Below, in pieces: positions 45,301-60,300 of a stretch of 64,000 bases of DNA. This DNA comes from Agapetus fuscipes (taxonomy: Eukaryota; Arthropoda; Insecta; Trichoptera; Glossosomatidae), in contig OX637339.1 of the NCBI GenBank assembly GCA_951799405.1, positions 12,276,001 to 12,340,000 on the forward strand, in the 5' to 3' direction. A program made the position numbers and the translations under genes. The first letter of the stretch is position 1. Every line of letters starts with the position of its first letter. The notes beneath the pieces were generated by a model that had not been told where the DNA came from, ran no database searches, and was given only the letters and a program-made list of their open reading frames with translations.

Positions 45301-48300
45301 TTTGGTCACAAATGCCCGGAAAGACCTGGCCACTGATAAAAATATAAGAGTTCTGTTGGCCTTGTGGGGGCCCCCTGAGTGTGGGGGCCCTTGTTCGGTT
45401 GTACCGCTCGAACCGCCCTTAATCCGGGCCTGCATATAGCATTTGCAAGCTGTTTGTGGGTATGCATTTAATATGAATTTTAATCGTTAATATAACTTTG
45501 CAACTTAGATTATAGATGTAGATGTCATAACATCGCTCTCCTTCTGCTGTCATCTGAAATGAAATGAAATATGAAATGAAATATAATAGAAGTATACGAG
45601 TAACAAAGGACGTATATTGAGACTTTGGTGGAACAAGTTCATATCAGATTTGGTTAAGTGTTTAAAATTGATTATAACGTACCTGCAGGGATATTTTCTG
45701 CATTTAATTAATACTGACAACACCAATTATTTATTCTTAACGATGCGAACCCGCCCTTTACGCAAAACACTCGCGCACACCAACCTGTAATCTAATCACT
45801 CAAATCTCAAGCTGAAATCAGGGCTATTTAGAATTTACAGTCGACAGATATTTCTAAATGTTTGATAGGGATCAGATTTAGATGAGATTGGATACTAATT
45901 TATCCGCACACCATTTGTATATAATATATAATCTAAGTTTAAAAGTTATATTGACATTTTAGGATCACGCCTGAGATACAGGATTTCCTAGTTCAGGCAC
46001 ATGTATTTTTCTTATTAAGTTAAAGTTCTTATGTGTACAAATGTAATGTGAAGAGGTGTTTGTATAAATAAATAAATTATTATTATATTCAGACGCGTGT
46101 CAAGTCCACGCTTATACATTATGCATTTTTTCTTCTAAAACCGAGCCTCACATGAAAATAAAGCTTGCAACTCCTGTCGTCTTTATAATTATACAAGCAG
46201 CATGTGTAAGCGCAAACTTACACGTGCTTTTTTAATATGGAACTTCAATACATCTTTGCAACTTTGATTATAGATTTTAGACCATTTAAGACAAAGTGCG
46301 ATTAATTTTTTTCATTCAAAAGTAAGAATGAGGCCATCTCGAAGTGAATTTTTCGTTTTAAATACAAATAACGCTATCTAGTGGGACAGCCTTACAACAC
46401 ATGCGCTGGATTATTATTGCATTGGCTTTTACGTTACTGTCATTATGCTGCAAGTAGGCTTTTGGATTTACATCCACTGAACCCCAAGGTAGAAAACATA
46501 ACGTCTAAACTAAACCATAGCGCTTTACCAAAAGTTTATGGAAACTAAAACAGACCGTTTTGTGAGTGTTGCATTTTCCACATTCAGGTATAATATAAGC
46601 GGAGTCGAAACTAGCTTACGGCAATGAAGCACACTATGAGACACAACTGTCAGCCGGACCTGTCAAACGCAGACCTGTATTCGAGGATATAATATGTAAC
46701 ATTGTGTTAACTCAACTCGATGACGAAAATGGAAAAAATGTATCAAAACTAAATAACTCTCGAGAAGTTCCATTGTATATTCCGTACATTTGGTTTACAC
46801 AATAGAGGTTAGTTTACGCCACGTTTTTTACTTGATATACAGTATACTACATTATGATAATCATGTGAAACCCTATGTTTTCTTGCTTTCTCTATATTGT
46901 GTTTCGACACCCAATTAATACACCGTTCAGTTGTTTTACTTCATTGAAAAACCTTACGCCACTTGAGAAAATATATAGCTGTACGTGAGTGTCCATGTGC
47001 TGTGGGTCCTTCTTACACATACATATGTACAGGATGGGTATGAGGAGGGTTTGAGCAAGCCATGATGATTTTCTATATATTTTTTTCAAAATTTACCGAT
47101 CATAAGAATATAAACGCGTGCGCACACTTTCCGCGCACAGATGGCATTTTAGTAATGCCAACATTGCAGAGAAATTTTCTAGCATCTCTAACACTTGCCT
47201 GTAAACAGTGAGGTTACTCTTAAAGCATCTTTGTTCTCTTTCTAACTAAGGAACATTTGTGTTGAGGTAGGTTGAAACGGAAAGAACATTTATATTATAC
47301 CTTAATGACTTTCATTGACTTATAGGTTGGTATGAGGCTGACCACCCATACTGTAAAAAATGGTTCACTTTGCCAATGCCAGGGAAGGTCGGCAAAAGTT
47401 GTAGGGCTTATATTATTTGAGGTTTGGATTTTATTTGTAAGTACACATTCAGCATTTGTAAGCGCGAACTACACGTGTTTGTTTGTGGGCATGCATTTGA
47501 GAGCTTTAAATGAATATATCCTTGCAACTTAGATTATAGATTATAGACTTACCGTATATTTTTGTTAAAACGCCATGGCTGAGTTTAAACTCACTGTTTG
47601 TAGTAATAATGGAATAGGGGCTACTGAGCTTAAGTTCTGGATTTCAGATCCACTGCACGTTCCGATGTCGTCCGTTCCACTTTTATATGTGCACTTATGT
47701 GTATGCATCCTCCTTTAAAACAGTTGCAAACAACATTTCATAAAAAGTAAAATGTAGAGTTTTTTCACCTGTCTTTTACTGCCCAAAAAATATGCCAACA
47801 TCAAAATAATATTCATAGTTCATGAGTATACCCAACCGCTGCACAATACCTGCCTCCTTTTCCGGAAACAGGGGAATAAATATAATTATGGACTCATTTT
47901 TTATAAGCAGAGACAAAGAAACGAGTGAATGTGACATATAATAATTAACTAACAATTGTTATGAATTATTAACTTTATTTGCTCTCTTCTATCATCAATC
48001 ATCAAGTCTAGCATATCTGACACACTTGTCCATGACTATATTAAATAGCCATGTGCTCATCGCACATCCCTGCCTTACACCCTTAAACACTTCAAACCAT
48101 TCACTTTACTTACATCAATACGAACGCATAACAATCATACTGTTTTGGTAGTTCGTCGGATAAATGTGAAAAAAGTTATATCTTTTTTGTATGAATTGTT
48201 CTGTATTTTTCTCTCCATACATAGGTACCTAATACGTGGCATAAAATTACTCGTCGCTTAGCCTTCTTCTTTTTCTTTTGAACTGTAATTCATGAAAACA

Positions 48301-51300
48301 ATATTTTTATCGGTTCATGGTTTCTGAGATGAGGACGTCGAGCTATTTTTACACCTTTTTGGAGGTCTCTCATCTGGGTGTTGGCCTATGTATGCTGAAC
48401 GTGGTCAAAATGCAATGATAATCAAACTTCATTGCTTCCTAGTTTCCAATACTTCAAGTCTATCTCTTCTGTTTTAATCCTAGGTTTGTTTATCGTCTTC
48501 TCCATTTTCTCGGATGGGGAGGACTCCATCCATTTGCCCACAAGCAGACACATGTAAGTACGTAGTCAGTTCGTAATAGTAAGTTCGCGCTTGCAAATGC
48601 TGCATAGGCAATTATGAATTAAAATCTCTACCTCAAATGAACATAAACCTTGTAATTTTCGCCGACCTTCAGGGAGATTAAATAAATAAATCGTAGAAAA
48701 CAAAAATGTAAACGGTTGTGCATCGCTGTCAGTTTATCCACGTGTTACCGGTAGTTCGTTTAGTTCGATCACAAGTTAGCAGCGCGCGCAACACTTCCCC
48801 TGCCTTTACACTGTACGAGTATAAGGCCGATGGCATAAATTTGTCTGCACGGATCAGCAGTATCGCTCCATGAAGCTTTACGGCGCCAAATCTCCATGCT
48901 CCACCTGCTGCAGAAGCGGGAGGGAGGCCTAACTTTACTGTTACAAATAACTATTACATAATAATAAGGTACAATATATAAATAACCGGCCCGTAGTCTA
49001 GTGGTTAACGCTTCGGACTCGTGATTTTAAGGTAGTGGGCTCGAATCCCGGCGGAGCACAAATATATTTATAAGTTCAAATATGCTCTTCGCTGGATTGA
49101 AAAATTCTTATACCATTATCAGAGACCGGGTCGCATGTGGCTAGTGGAATTGCTCCCGAGGGGATAGATTTTCATTTCCTTTTAAGGATGAGTAAACCTT
49201 ACCGGTATTTTATTTCGGGTTTTGAAATAAACACGAAAACGGGAAATCATTTCTGACACCCATTGTGCGGATCGAACTCTAGCCTTCTGACTTTGAACGC
49301 AACCGATCTACCAATTGAGACATCGACCGGACTACATTCAACATTAATAATTCTGGCAAAATATACACATTTATCTTTTTTACCGTATTTTTAATTGACC
49401 ACCGATTTTATCGAGCTTTCCAGCACTTGCGTCAGCGGCCATCTCTCCATTCCTTCTTAAATCAGTTCACTGGGTGGTTATGAAGATCAAGAAGACTTTT
49501 TTTACATCATCTCAAGTCCTAGAAAGCTGCTCATTCCTAAATCTTCAAATTCTGTTCTTCTATTCCAGGAGATCCACCTGCAGCCGTGTCCTGGTGGCTG
49601 GGCGGCGCCCTCATCTCCCACCAGCCTGTCCTCAAGGTCATCGCGGAGCGCAGCAAGCTGGGACACGTGTACACGTGCCAGGGCTCCAACAACAACATCA
49701 CAGCTCCTCTGTCTGCCACAGTGAGGATGGACATGAAGCGTGAGTCAACTGTCCATATTCCATGTTCATTTCAAGTCCAAATTCCTATAAAAGTGAACTG
49801 TGATTAGAACGGTTATTTCAGTGTAAGAGAGGGTCACATATTGAGTCCTTAGCTATTCAATATTCTCACCATATTCCATTTTCAAGTAAGTCCACTACAG
49901 CTCCTATGTCAGCCACTGTAAGGATGGACATGAGGCGTGAGTCAATTGTCCATATTCCATGTTCATTTCATTGGATTTAAAAAAAATGACGTTGACCAGA
50001 GAAATTATTTCAGTGTTAGAGGGGGTCACATATTGAGTTTGCAGCTATTCAATATTATCACCGTAAACCATGTTCGTTGTAAAGTCGAGGATCTGCGATT
50101 ATGTAAGAATTGGCGATGATTACAGCAAATATGTTCAATGGTGTAAGGCAGGGTTGCATATTGAGCCCATAACGATTCAATATTTTCACTGCCATCCATG
50201 TTCATTTCTAGTTCAAAATCCTATGGATCTATACAAGTTGACGATGGTTAGAGCGATTATTTTAGTGGAAGAGAGGGTTGTGAATTGAGTTCGTAGCTAT
50301 TCAATTTTGGTACCATATTCCATATTTATGTCAAAGTTAAATTATGCATAGGTCTGTAAGAGTAGACGGTATTTAGAGAAAAAAAAACATTGTGTACAAA
50401 TTGTAAGATAGGGTCTATGGGTCAAGACTGAGGACGTGCCAGAGAGCCATTGAAAGGAGGATGCTGGGAATCAGCCACAGAGACAGGGTTCCAAACCAGA
50501 AGATTCGTAGACGCACTGGTGTCACTGATGTTATACAACGAGTGGTCTGCTTAAAGCGGCGCTGGGTAGGTCAGGTCACAAGACAGGACCATGACAGGTG
50601 GCCGAAAAAGATCTAGTCTAGTGGTGACCCAGAATGTCCAAGCAGGGAGTGGGGAGACCCCAACTGAGGTGGCTGGACGACATCAAGGGAACTGTAGGTA
50701 GAGGATGGTTGAACACAGCAGCCTATAGACAAACATGGAGAAGATCGGAGGAGGCCTATGTCCAGGAGTGGACCGAGAAAGGCTGAGGAAGGAAGGAAGA
50801 TAGGGTTGCGTATTTAGTCATTAACTATTTAAGTTTATCACCATATTCCATATTTATTTCAAGTTTGTATTTACGGGGATGTGAGAGCTGACGGTCCGCA
50901 GTTTGTATTCAAGGGTGTTAGAGAGGGTTACACATTGAGTCCATAGCTATTAATGTTATTCCAATATACCATGTTCATTTTCATTTTGAATAAGTATACA
51001 AAAGTTTTAGTACTTTAAGGTATATTATTTGATGGAATGTAGATTGCAATGTAATTACAAAGTGTACATAGGTTGTTTTTGTTGAACGGAAAGGCAACTT
51101 GGTACAACAAAGAACACAGAATTAAAAATTAAGCCAATAAAGTTAAGTTCCACATGCGATCACCTCGTTATAGGTGACTTTATATTATAGGTTGCACTAT
51201 ATAGTATAGGTTACATTATAATACATACAACAGAACATTTGGAAGGGGTGATTCCGACGAAACAATTCTATCATAAATTTAGTCATAAAACAAAGTGAAC

Positions 51301-54300
51301 TTTTTATTTGTCTTGCTAGGTTCTTTTGATGAGTTGAAAACATCGATCAATATAAAACAACTAGCAAGAGGTACAGGGCGAGTTTCACTACGCCACTTGG
51401 GCAAGTAAAAATCATTTTTCCCACAGTTAGCACAAAAGGCAGCTTTACACAATAACAGGGCTGATTTTATTTATTTTAATCCGACAGACTTCAAAAGAAC
51501 CATTTCGAGAATATTTTACATGTTTCCTCATAATTTCAAGATGAAATTATTTATTTACCATGTGTTTCCTACCGTATAGCTACATAAACTGGTCTATAGT
51601 AAAGCGTTTAATCATACGGTATCGCGATCGGAAGGCCGTGGGTTCGATTCCCACCAGAGCACAACAAAATTATCATTTCATTTTCAAATATGCTGGGTTG
51701 AAAAAAAATACATGTCTGTAATAAAGACCGGTCACAAAAATCCATACAGCTTTATAGTAATTGGGTCTTGCTTGAGAATTAGCGCTTTCTACAATGAAAG
51801 CTAAGCTCGCTAACAGCTTTTGCGAAGTGATTCACACAAAAACAGCGCTCATCAAGTAAATCATCCAAATATTCAAAGCATAAATTTCTTGGTGAAATGC
51901 ATTTTTCAGCATATTTTGTCTACTTTTGCATGTCAGGAACGCTCACCCCTGCAAAGCGGTATAAGCTGCCTATGAAATGGGGGGTTAGTTTAAACTGGCA
52001 GTTAATAGCAATAATTATCGCATACAAAAACCACCGAATACATGCGCCCTGTTGTAGAGCATAAGCCCCGGCTGAAACAACCTGATCATAAAGGAACACG
52101 CCAGCTATATGAGGGGTAAAATGGCATAGAGAACGCTAGGGGTGGCCAGAACCTCCGCAGAATCAGTTGATAAATGTAAAGGGAAATTGGAAACAAGAAA
52201 GGGATTCATGAAAGCTTTTGTTTGTGAGCATTTTGTTGTGTAATTGTGTAACTCCGTCGCCATTCCGGGCCAGAGCCTCTGCAGAGCTGCCTCCATTTTT
52301 TCCTATCCTTACATACCTCTTTCAATTCATTCATATCCATCACCTTGTTCATGCATTTTCTTTTTTTACGCTCACTTTGTATATCCCATTCTTTCACAAT
52401 CTCCTCAATCTGATCCCTCCATACTTTTCTCGGTCGTCCCTTCCCTCTTTTTCCTTTCACACTTTCTTTGTATACATACTTTGTCAGTTTATCATCATTC
52501 ATTCTTTCCACATGCCCAAACCATGGCTGCGAAACCTGGACGATCTAAAAATATGAAAGTGACCTCCTAAAGGCAATGTGGATTTGGAGAAAGATGGCCA
52601 AGACATTATGGATTGAAAAAGAAGTCCAACTAGTAAATGTTTCAGGAATGTAGAAGAGAAAAGAGAACTTATAAGTCACATTTTGAAGAAGAAAACGAAG
52701 ACACTCGATTAGACATAGCTCCTTTCTTAGCAACATCTTTGAAGGAAAAATCAAGGTAAGACGAACAAGAGTCTCGTCGCTATCGAAAGCGCCAATTCTC
52801 AAGCAAGACCCAGTTGCTGGATGGACTCTTTGGTAAAGGTATATGAAGTTTTCACCCAACGAAGAGCATATGATTTGAAAATATAAATGCTATATTTTGT
52901 GTGCCCCGCTGGGATTCGAACCCACGACCTTCCATTTACGAGTCAGAAGTGTTAACCACTAGACTACGGGCCGTTCGTTTTTTTTACATAAATTAATTCA
53001 AATTTTAACGTGAAGTGTTCCCTATGCTGTTCTACTCTCATTGTTTTAAGTATGATGTAAAAATGACTTTAAAATCAAGATAAGAGTATTAATTTATGAG
53101 AAGAAAATACAAAAGGGGCGAGAGATCGATAGAGTCAAAAGTACCTACACAACATTTGGTAAAAAAAATGCATTCAACTTGTAATGAAGATTTAAAATAT
53201 AGGAGGTACACTGAATCATAAGGTTTATAGAAAGCCTACTCACACAGACCGGTACCTTCATAAATTATCCAATCATCATCCAAGCCAGAAAAGAGGCGTG
53301 ATTAAATCATTAATGGATCGTGCTTCGAGAATATGTCAACCCAGTGCCCAAAAAACTGAAATTGAACATTTAAAAACAGCTCTCGTAAGCAATGGTTACA
53401 CAAAAAGAGAAATTAATCGCGCTACACATAGTAAACACTCAACCAACACAAAGACACAACAGGACACACACACACACAAGGTTTTTATTCCATACATCAA
53501 ACATGTATCTGAGAAAATTGGTAAAATCCTAAAAAGATACCAAATAAAAACCGTATACACACCCACAAGGAAAATACAACACAGCCTACGTTCCGCCAAG
53601 GACAGTCTGGACAGATTGGACTGCCCTGGGGTTTATAAAATTCCTTGCAGCTGTGGCTTGTCATACATTGGAACCACAAAAAGGTTTATTAATACAAGGC
53701 TCAAGGAACATAACCGTTACTGCAGACTAGGCCAAACTGATAAGTCAGCGGTGGCTGAACACGCGTTGCTCGATAACCACGACATTAATTTCAAGGATAC
53801 AAAAGTACTTGCAAAAACCGGTGGTTATTATGCTCGTCTAAATAGAGAGGCCATAGAAATTTACAAAAATAAAAATTTTAACCGAAAAGAGGAGGGAACG
53901 AAAGTAAATAAAATATGGCGTCTAGCTCTGGAAAGTTTAAAATTTCAAACACTGCCTTTCCCGCCAAATTTACAAGCCCCGCCCACTCCACATAGACACA
54001 TAAATACCGCATGCTCAAATCAAAGCGATCAGTCGAAGAAGAAGCCCTGAAGAAGTCAGTCGCACGTCACTGACGAAACGTTGCAAAAAGAGAAAAAAGA
54101 ATAAGCAGCCTACAATATTGAACATGGCCTACAAGCCCGGAAGGATGGAGACATCATCATCATCAACATCATCTGAAGCCGGCCATGAAAGCCTTAAAAC
54201 ACTTATAAAATATAAAGCTTTGTTTCAGAATCACTTTTTATTTCAAGTCACATTTGCTTTACATTTTCGATGTCTTCCCTGTTTCAGAGAAAAGCGGCAA

Positions 54301-57300
54301 ATATTGCAGGGTGTATATTCATTTGAGATTTGAGTTTTTATTTTGTAAGAACATAATGCTTCATGTGTAAGCGAACATACATGTATCTGCTTGTGAGCGT
54401 GCATTTAATATCTAAATCTAAATCTAGGCTGCAAAGATATGTATCATTTGAGATTCATATTAAATGCATTCCCACAAGCAGACACGCATAATTTCGCGCT
54501 TACACATGCCGCGAATGTGGACCTGCAATATAAAAAACCCAATCTCAAATGAGCATAAGCCCCTGCAACTCTTGCCGACCTTCCCTGAAGCAGGGGGGAC
54601 ATTGGCAAAGTGAACCATTTTTTACAGTATGGGTGGTCAGCCGCATACCAACCTATCAGTCAAGGAATAATATGTATCCTTAATATTATTAGGTGTACAT
54701 TAGGATAACAGAAAAACTTTTTCTCGTCTTTTTTTTTCATGTAAAATGTATTGTTACAAATGTGTGATTGTGTGTCTGGGGGTTTTTTTTACTTGTATGA
54801 GTGTGTCTCTAGATGCAGGTGTTCGGATACTAGTGTTTGCTCGAACGTTCTGACAAAGTCGCGAATGTTCCAGTTCGCAATGTTTGAAAACCGTATTTGT
54901 GTCAAACCGTCTATCGCGCAGACCAGTATCAGAGCCGTTGAGCAAGACAAGAAAGTTAACTTTGAACAAAATGTGAACTGAATCTTAAAAAAGTAAATGG
55001 TATGAAATAAATTAACGGAAGTTTTTATTAAATTGAACCCGTAAATCGTAACAGAATATAAGAAGTGTTCGTCTCTACGAACTACGTATTGCAAGCAATT
55101 TAGACAGGGTAACTAACATCTGTCGCTGTTTTCAACTACTTTTAATACATCTTTGCAACTTAGATTACAGAGTTGTTTTGCTTGTGTATAGTGCAAGCGA
55201 CATAACCCGAGCAGGACCGGGTTATTTGTTTGTGACAGCTAACGGAATCGTTGTCGTTACAGTCCGTGCCAGATTTATACAGGGTCAGAGACAAGCAAAT
55301 CGAAAACAATTTACCATCAAGTAGGTATATTATGTACTACAAGGGAATAAGCCAAGCAAACGTCGGCTTATGTACTTACATTTTATGGGGAACGGCAAAG
55401 GCAAGCGTCCAAGGAGAAGTCCGAGGAAATAATAAATGCAGCAAATAAAGTAATGTAGAAATGATTTAAAGCTATCTATAATCTAAGTTGCGTAGACATA
55501 CATATCTGTCAGAGGAACCTATAACTTCTAGATGGCGTGTCTCAAAGGTGGCGGATAATCTAATCTAAGTTGCTAAGATATGTAAGATTGGGGTTTCACA
55601 TTATATGCATTCACACAAGTAGACACGTATAAGTTCGTGCTTGCACATGCAGCATGTGAACCTATAACATAAAAACCCAAATCTCAAATAAACATACACC
55701 CTGATACTCTTACCGGCCTTCCCTTAAACAAGGGTGAGATTGGCAAAGTGAACCATTTTCTACAGCATGGGTGGTCAGCCGAGGAAATAAAATAGGGGAA
55801 TGAAAAAAATTAAATCGAATCAAAATTGCCTGGAGTTAAGGGATGAAATATAATAGATCCCGCGAACCAGCAGGTAGTCACCAACATGTCTGGCAAACGT
55901 CGTGACTTCTTGCCAATCCCGGTGTTATGTTCGAGGGAATCAAGTCGCTTATCTTGACTAGCGTATTTGAAATAACGCTGGTTCGAAGACCAGAACGGAA
56001 TAATCCTGGCCATAATTTTGCCCCTGGTTCAACAGATGTCATTTTGGTAATTATTAATCGATAATAATGGATCGTACCAAAATATGTTGAGAAATTGCAT
56101 TCATCGTAACAAATTTATTGAGAAAAAATGCATCGTCTCGAAATATGCAACTTACGTATAAAAAAATCTAACAACAATGTTTCATTTTCCGTACCTACTG
56201 GCAGATTGTTCAATATGCAAATTTAGTAGAAATGGGAGGCTGCCTTTTAAAGGGAAACAATTTCATTACTTTTATATCTTGTGGGAGGGCAACCCCATAC
56301 TTACCGGGCCTCTAATTCAATAAAAACGCGCGTAAATCATCCCGCCTTTACTGAGCTGCAATAACGAGGCTGCAAAAGAAATAAACCAAGTCGTTGTATG
56401 CGGCAGACATGGGGTTAAAATATCGCTAGATTGTTTTTACAGTCATTCTAAAAGATTCAAGATTTTTGTAATGATCTAAATGGTATTTTGAAAATTTGCA
56501 AATTGAAGTAGGTATTGTACTTTATTTCAATCACGTTAAAATATTTTACATAATAACGGTCTGCAGTTTAGTGGTCAACGCTGCGGACTCGTAATCCGAA
56601 GGTCGAGAGGTCAATTCCTGGCGAAGCCTAAATGAAATGGTCGTATTTTTAAATGTGCTCTTTGATAAGGATATGAATAAATGTAGGCAGCTCGGCAGAG
56701 GCTCTGGCCACCCCTAACGGAATGGTAACAGAGTTACAGTTACAGCTGGGTTGAAAAAAAAATTAAGGACTGGTTTCCAAAGGTCCATCCGACCTTAAAG
56801 CAATTGGGTTTTGCTTGAGTATTTGTCGATTTTTAGTGATGACCAAGCTCGCAGAGGGCTCTTGAGTTGTGATTCACACAAAAAGCGTTCGCCAGGCATA
56901 CCATCCTAATATTTATTTTCTTGTTTAAATATAATGTATGAAAGTAACTACGATGTTTTTTAAACCCTTCTATGTGTTCAGTCAAAATATTTCCACGAAT
57001 TTGTTTCCACAAACAATTGTTTCCTCAGACATTTCGTCTACTATAATTCACGTTATCATCTCTAAAGTGAGGTCAGTATAACCTGATTAGTTGCTGTGTA
57101 GTTATGGATGCTCACCGCATCTCCCACAGGTAACAACTCCCCTTCTGGTACGGACAACTCGCCTCCCTGTGCGGATGAGGAAGGCCGTGTGGAGAACGGC
57201 CGGAGTAAAACAGAAGTTTGCACAAACTCCGACTGGCCGGGATGGTCCCTCTGATGTGAATTGTCGTCCACAAGGCGTTCCTGCAACGGAAACTTGGTCT

Positions 57301-60300
57301 ACTTACGGATTTCCCAACAGACAATAATTCGTCTGCAGGTACCTACTTTGTTCGGACAGTACTTTTTTCTTACCACAAGCAAATCCTCTACGGATACATT
57401 CTCCTTCTTAGTTCTTCCTGTGCCTCTTCAGTGAAAGTTGACGATAATCGTAGCGATTTCCACCTCCGATACTGCTGCGCAAAAAGGTGTTGTTTGGCTA
57501 ATCTACCATTTGATTCAAAGATGACTTTTCAATGACATTGAAATGACATTCATCACACTTTACCATGCCATTTTACAGAATCTGAGCTAAGAAAAAAAAC
57601 CTAAGACACGATAATGTAAGAGTTGCTTTAAATATTTTTTAAATCAATTTCCAGTTTTCATAAGATAAATGGCGGTTGATCTGTAATTTTGGCGGCTAGG
57701 GTTTATTAAATTGGAATTTGTTTTCTGTTTTAGTTTTGATGTCCAAAGATATTATTATTTATTGATTTAAAAAATGTCGTGTATGTTCCTTGACTTATAG
57801 GTTGGTATGCGGCTGACCACCCATGCTGTAAAAATGGTTCACTTTGCCAATGTCACCCCTGTCTCAGGGAAGGACGGCAACAGTTGCAAATGTCCATTTG
57901 AGATTTGGTTTTTATGTTGTAGGTTCACATGCGGCATGTGCAAGCGCGAACTTGTACGTGTCTGGTTGTGAAAATGCATGTAATGTGAATCTCCAATGTA
58001 ACATATCTTTGCAACTTAGATTAGATAAGACATATTAATCCAGTACACATGCAAACATTGCTCTTGTGAAATTACCTCTGATGGACAAAAGACAACTAGC
58101 ACTAAGGGGACGCACTGTTTCAGGTTCTTCAACCAAGATATTCTTCTTTTACAATTTTTTTGTTTAAACTTACGATTTGAGGAAATCAACATTCTACCAC
58201 AGTTATATTCGTCTGCGGACACAAACCCAACAAATGAATATTTTAACAAATTAACAAAAAAAAATGCCTGAGGTATCTCCTCATGAGGCTGCGTGGAAGT
58301 AATCCACAATTCATGCATTGTCAGGAGCTTCTTCGGGAGACTGGCTTCAGAAGACTGGAAACCAGCTGCAAAAGATCCCTTATGGTGCAACTAAGCTACA
58401 CATACATAACAATATATTATAACTTGTTGCCGCGTTACCCCCGAAGGGGTCGCATACGGCGATTGAGGCTTATTTATTGTTACAGGTAAGGGGCCGGTCT
58501 TACGCCAACCACTTCAGTTAAAGTGGGGGTTTCTCAGCTCTCGAGGGGACTGGTTCATTTCATTTTTGTGAACGCTGAGTAAACCTTGGCGGTATTTTAT
58601 TTTAGGTGTGAAATCATTTCTGACACCCTCGGTGAGGATCGAACCCTTTCTCTCGGCATGGAATGCAAGCATTCTACCAACTGAGCTATCGACCGGACTT
58701 TTTACGATCTTGGTCGTCGCTACAAAGCGCCGATTCTCAAGCGAGACCCAGTTGCTGTAAGTGGCTGGTTGGGCCTTTGTTGCAAATCAACACTTCACCT
58801 ACCCATTTAGTTCACTCGACATTTCGTCCACACGGCATTTCGTCCACCCTACATTTCTTGTAGCAAGTTTATAGAATACTATCAGTAAAGTGAGGTCAGG
58901 TAGTTGTTGCGTTATTAATGTGCGGTACAAGTCGCCGCTCCCAGAGGCAGCGCCGGGGCAGGAAACTCCACACAAGTCCGGGGGGAGCGCGGAAACTCGC
59001 CTTAATCAAATCAGCCGCGTCTTGCCTCCGATAACTAAAGCACACTGCACACTGTGCCGAGGCATAATCTAAGTCGCAGAGGTGTGCTCAGTAGCAGAGA
59101 GATGGCTTATGGAGGCTAGAGCCCATCATTATGTATTTGTTTGTCTGGCTTCTAGACTCAAAGGTTGGTATGAGAATAAACGCCCTCCTTCACTTCGGCA
59201 TGACGAAAGAGCTGTGTAACATTCTCTTACTAATAATATACATTAATTATAATATTATACATTCAGGTCCGTATATTATTGAGTCCGGTCGATAGCTCAG
59301 TTGGTAGAGTGCTTGCATTCCATGCCGTGAATTCGGGTTCGAATCCCACCGAGGGTGTCAGAAATTATTTCCCGTTTCGGTGTTTATTTCAAACCCCAAA
59401 ATAATATACCGGCAAGGTTTACTCAGCCTTTACAAAAAATGAGTTAAAGCCTCCTCGGGAGCTGGGAAGCTGAAGTGGCCGGCCCCCTTACCTGTAAGAA
59501 TAAATAGGTTCAACTCGCCACATGCGATCATATGTGTAGCTTAGTTACGTTAAGTTGCGATTAAGACCCCTAAGGACCCTGGTGCGGAGAAAGTCAGCTC
59601 ATATTTATTTTTACAGCTAAGGAGGCCGCCCTTACGCTTACTATTTATGTTGAATTGGGGGTTTTCCAGATCCCGAGGGGGGTGGATCTCATTTCGTTTG
59701 AAGGCTGAATAAACCTTGCCGGTAATTTATTTTGTGTTCGAAATCGGAAATCATTTCTGACACCCTCGGTGGAGATAGAACCCTAGCTGTCAGCATGGAA
59801 TGCCAGCATTCGGCCAACAGATCCATCGACCTGACTTTTAACGAGTTTTGTCGTTGCTTATTCTTCAGCATGACCAATTTAAGTAAGGCTGGATGGACCT
59901 TCAGTCATAGGTAAAGGCAATGAATTTTTCAACCAAGCGAAGAGTATTTTTTTTGTGCTCCGCCTGCAATCAATGATGATGATGATGATTTAATATAGCG
60001 CCGTTTCGTGAAGATTGTCACTCCAAGGGCGCTTGCTGTGCTATCGCTGCGAAGAAGTGTGCCTTGAGGGATGTTTTGAGGTTTTCCCTGGATTTCGATG
60101 CTCGAACTTCCGGTGGCAGCTGGTTACACGAAGAGGGACCCGCAGCAGCAAACGCACGATTGCCGAACACAGTGGTTAATCTCCTGGCTGGCTCGCTCAC
60201 CAACGTTTTGGAGCCCCTCTCTGCCGAGCGCAGCGTCAGTCCTCTCTCCTGTATATCCTCTGGGTGCACTAGTTCCTGCAAGTACTCCGGAGACATTTCT

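Noticed and set aside
58890..59072. GC-rich 60-codon frame
   Set aside because: Composition is raised but there is no family match and no convincing splice pair.
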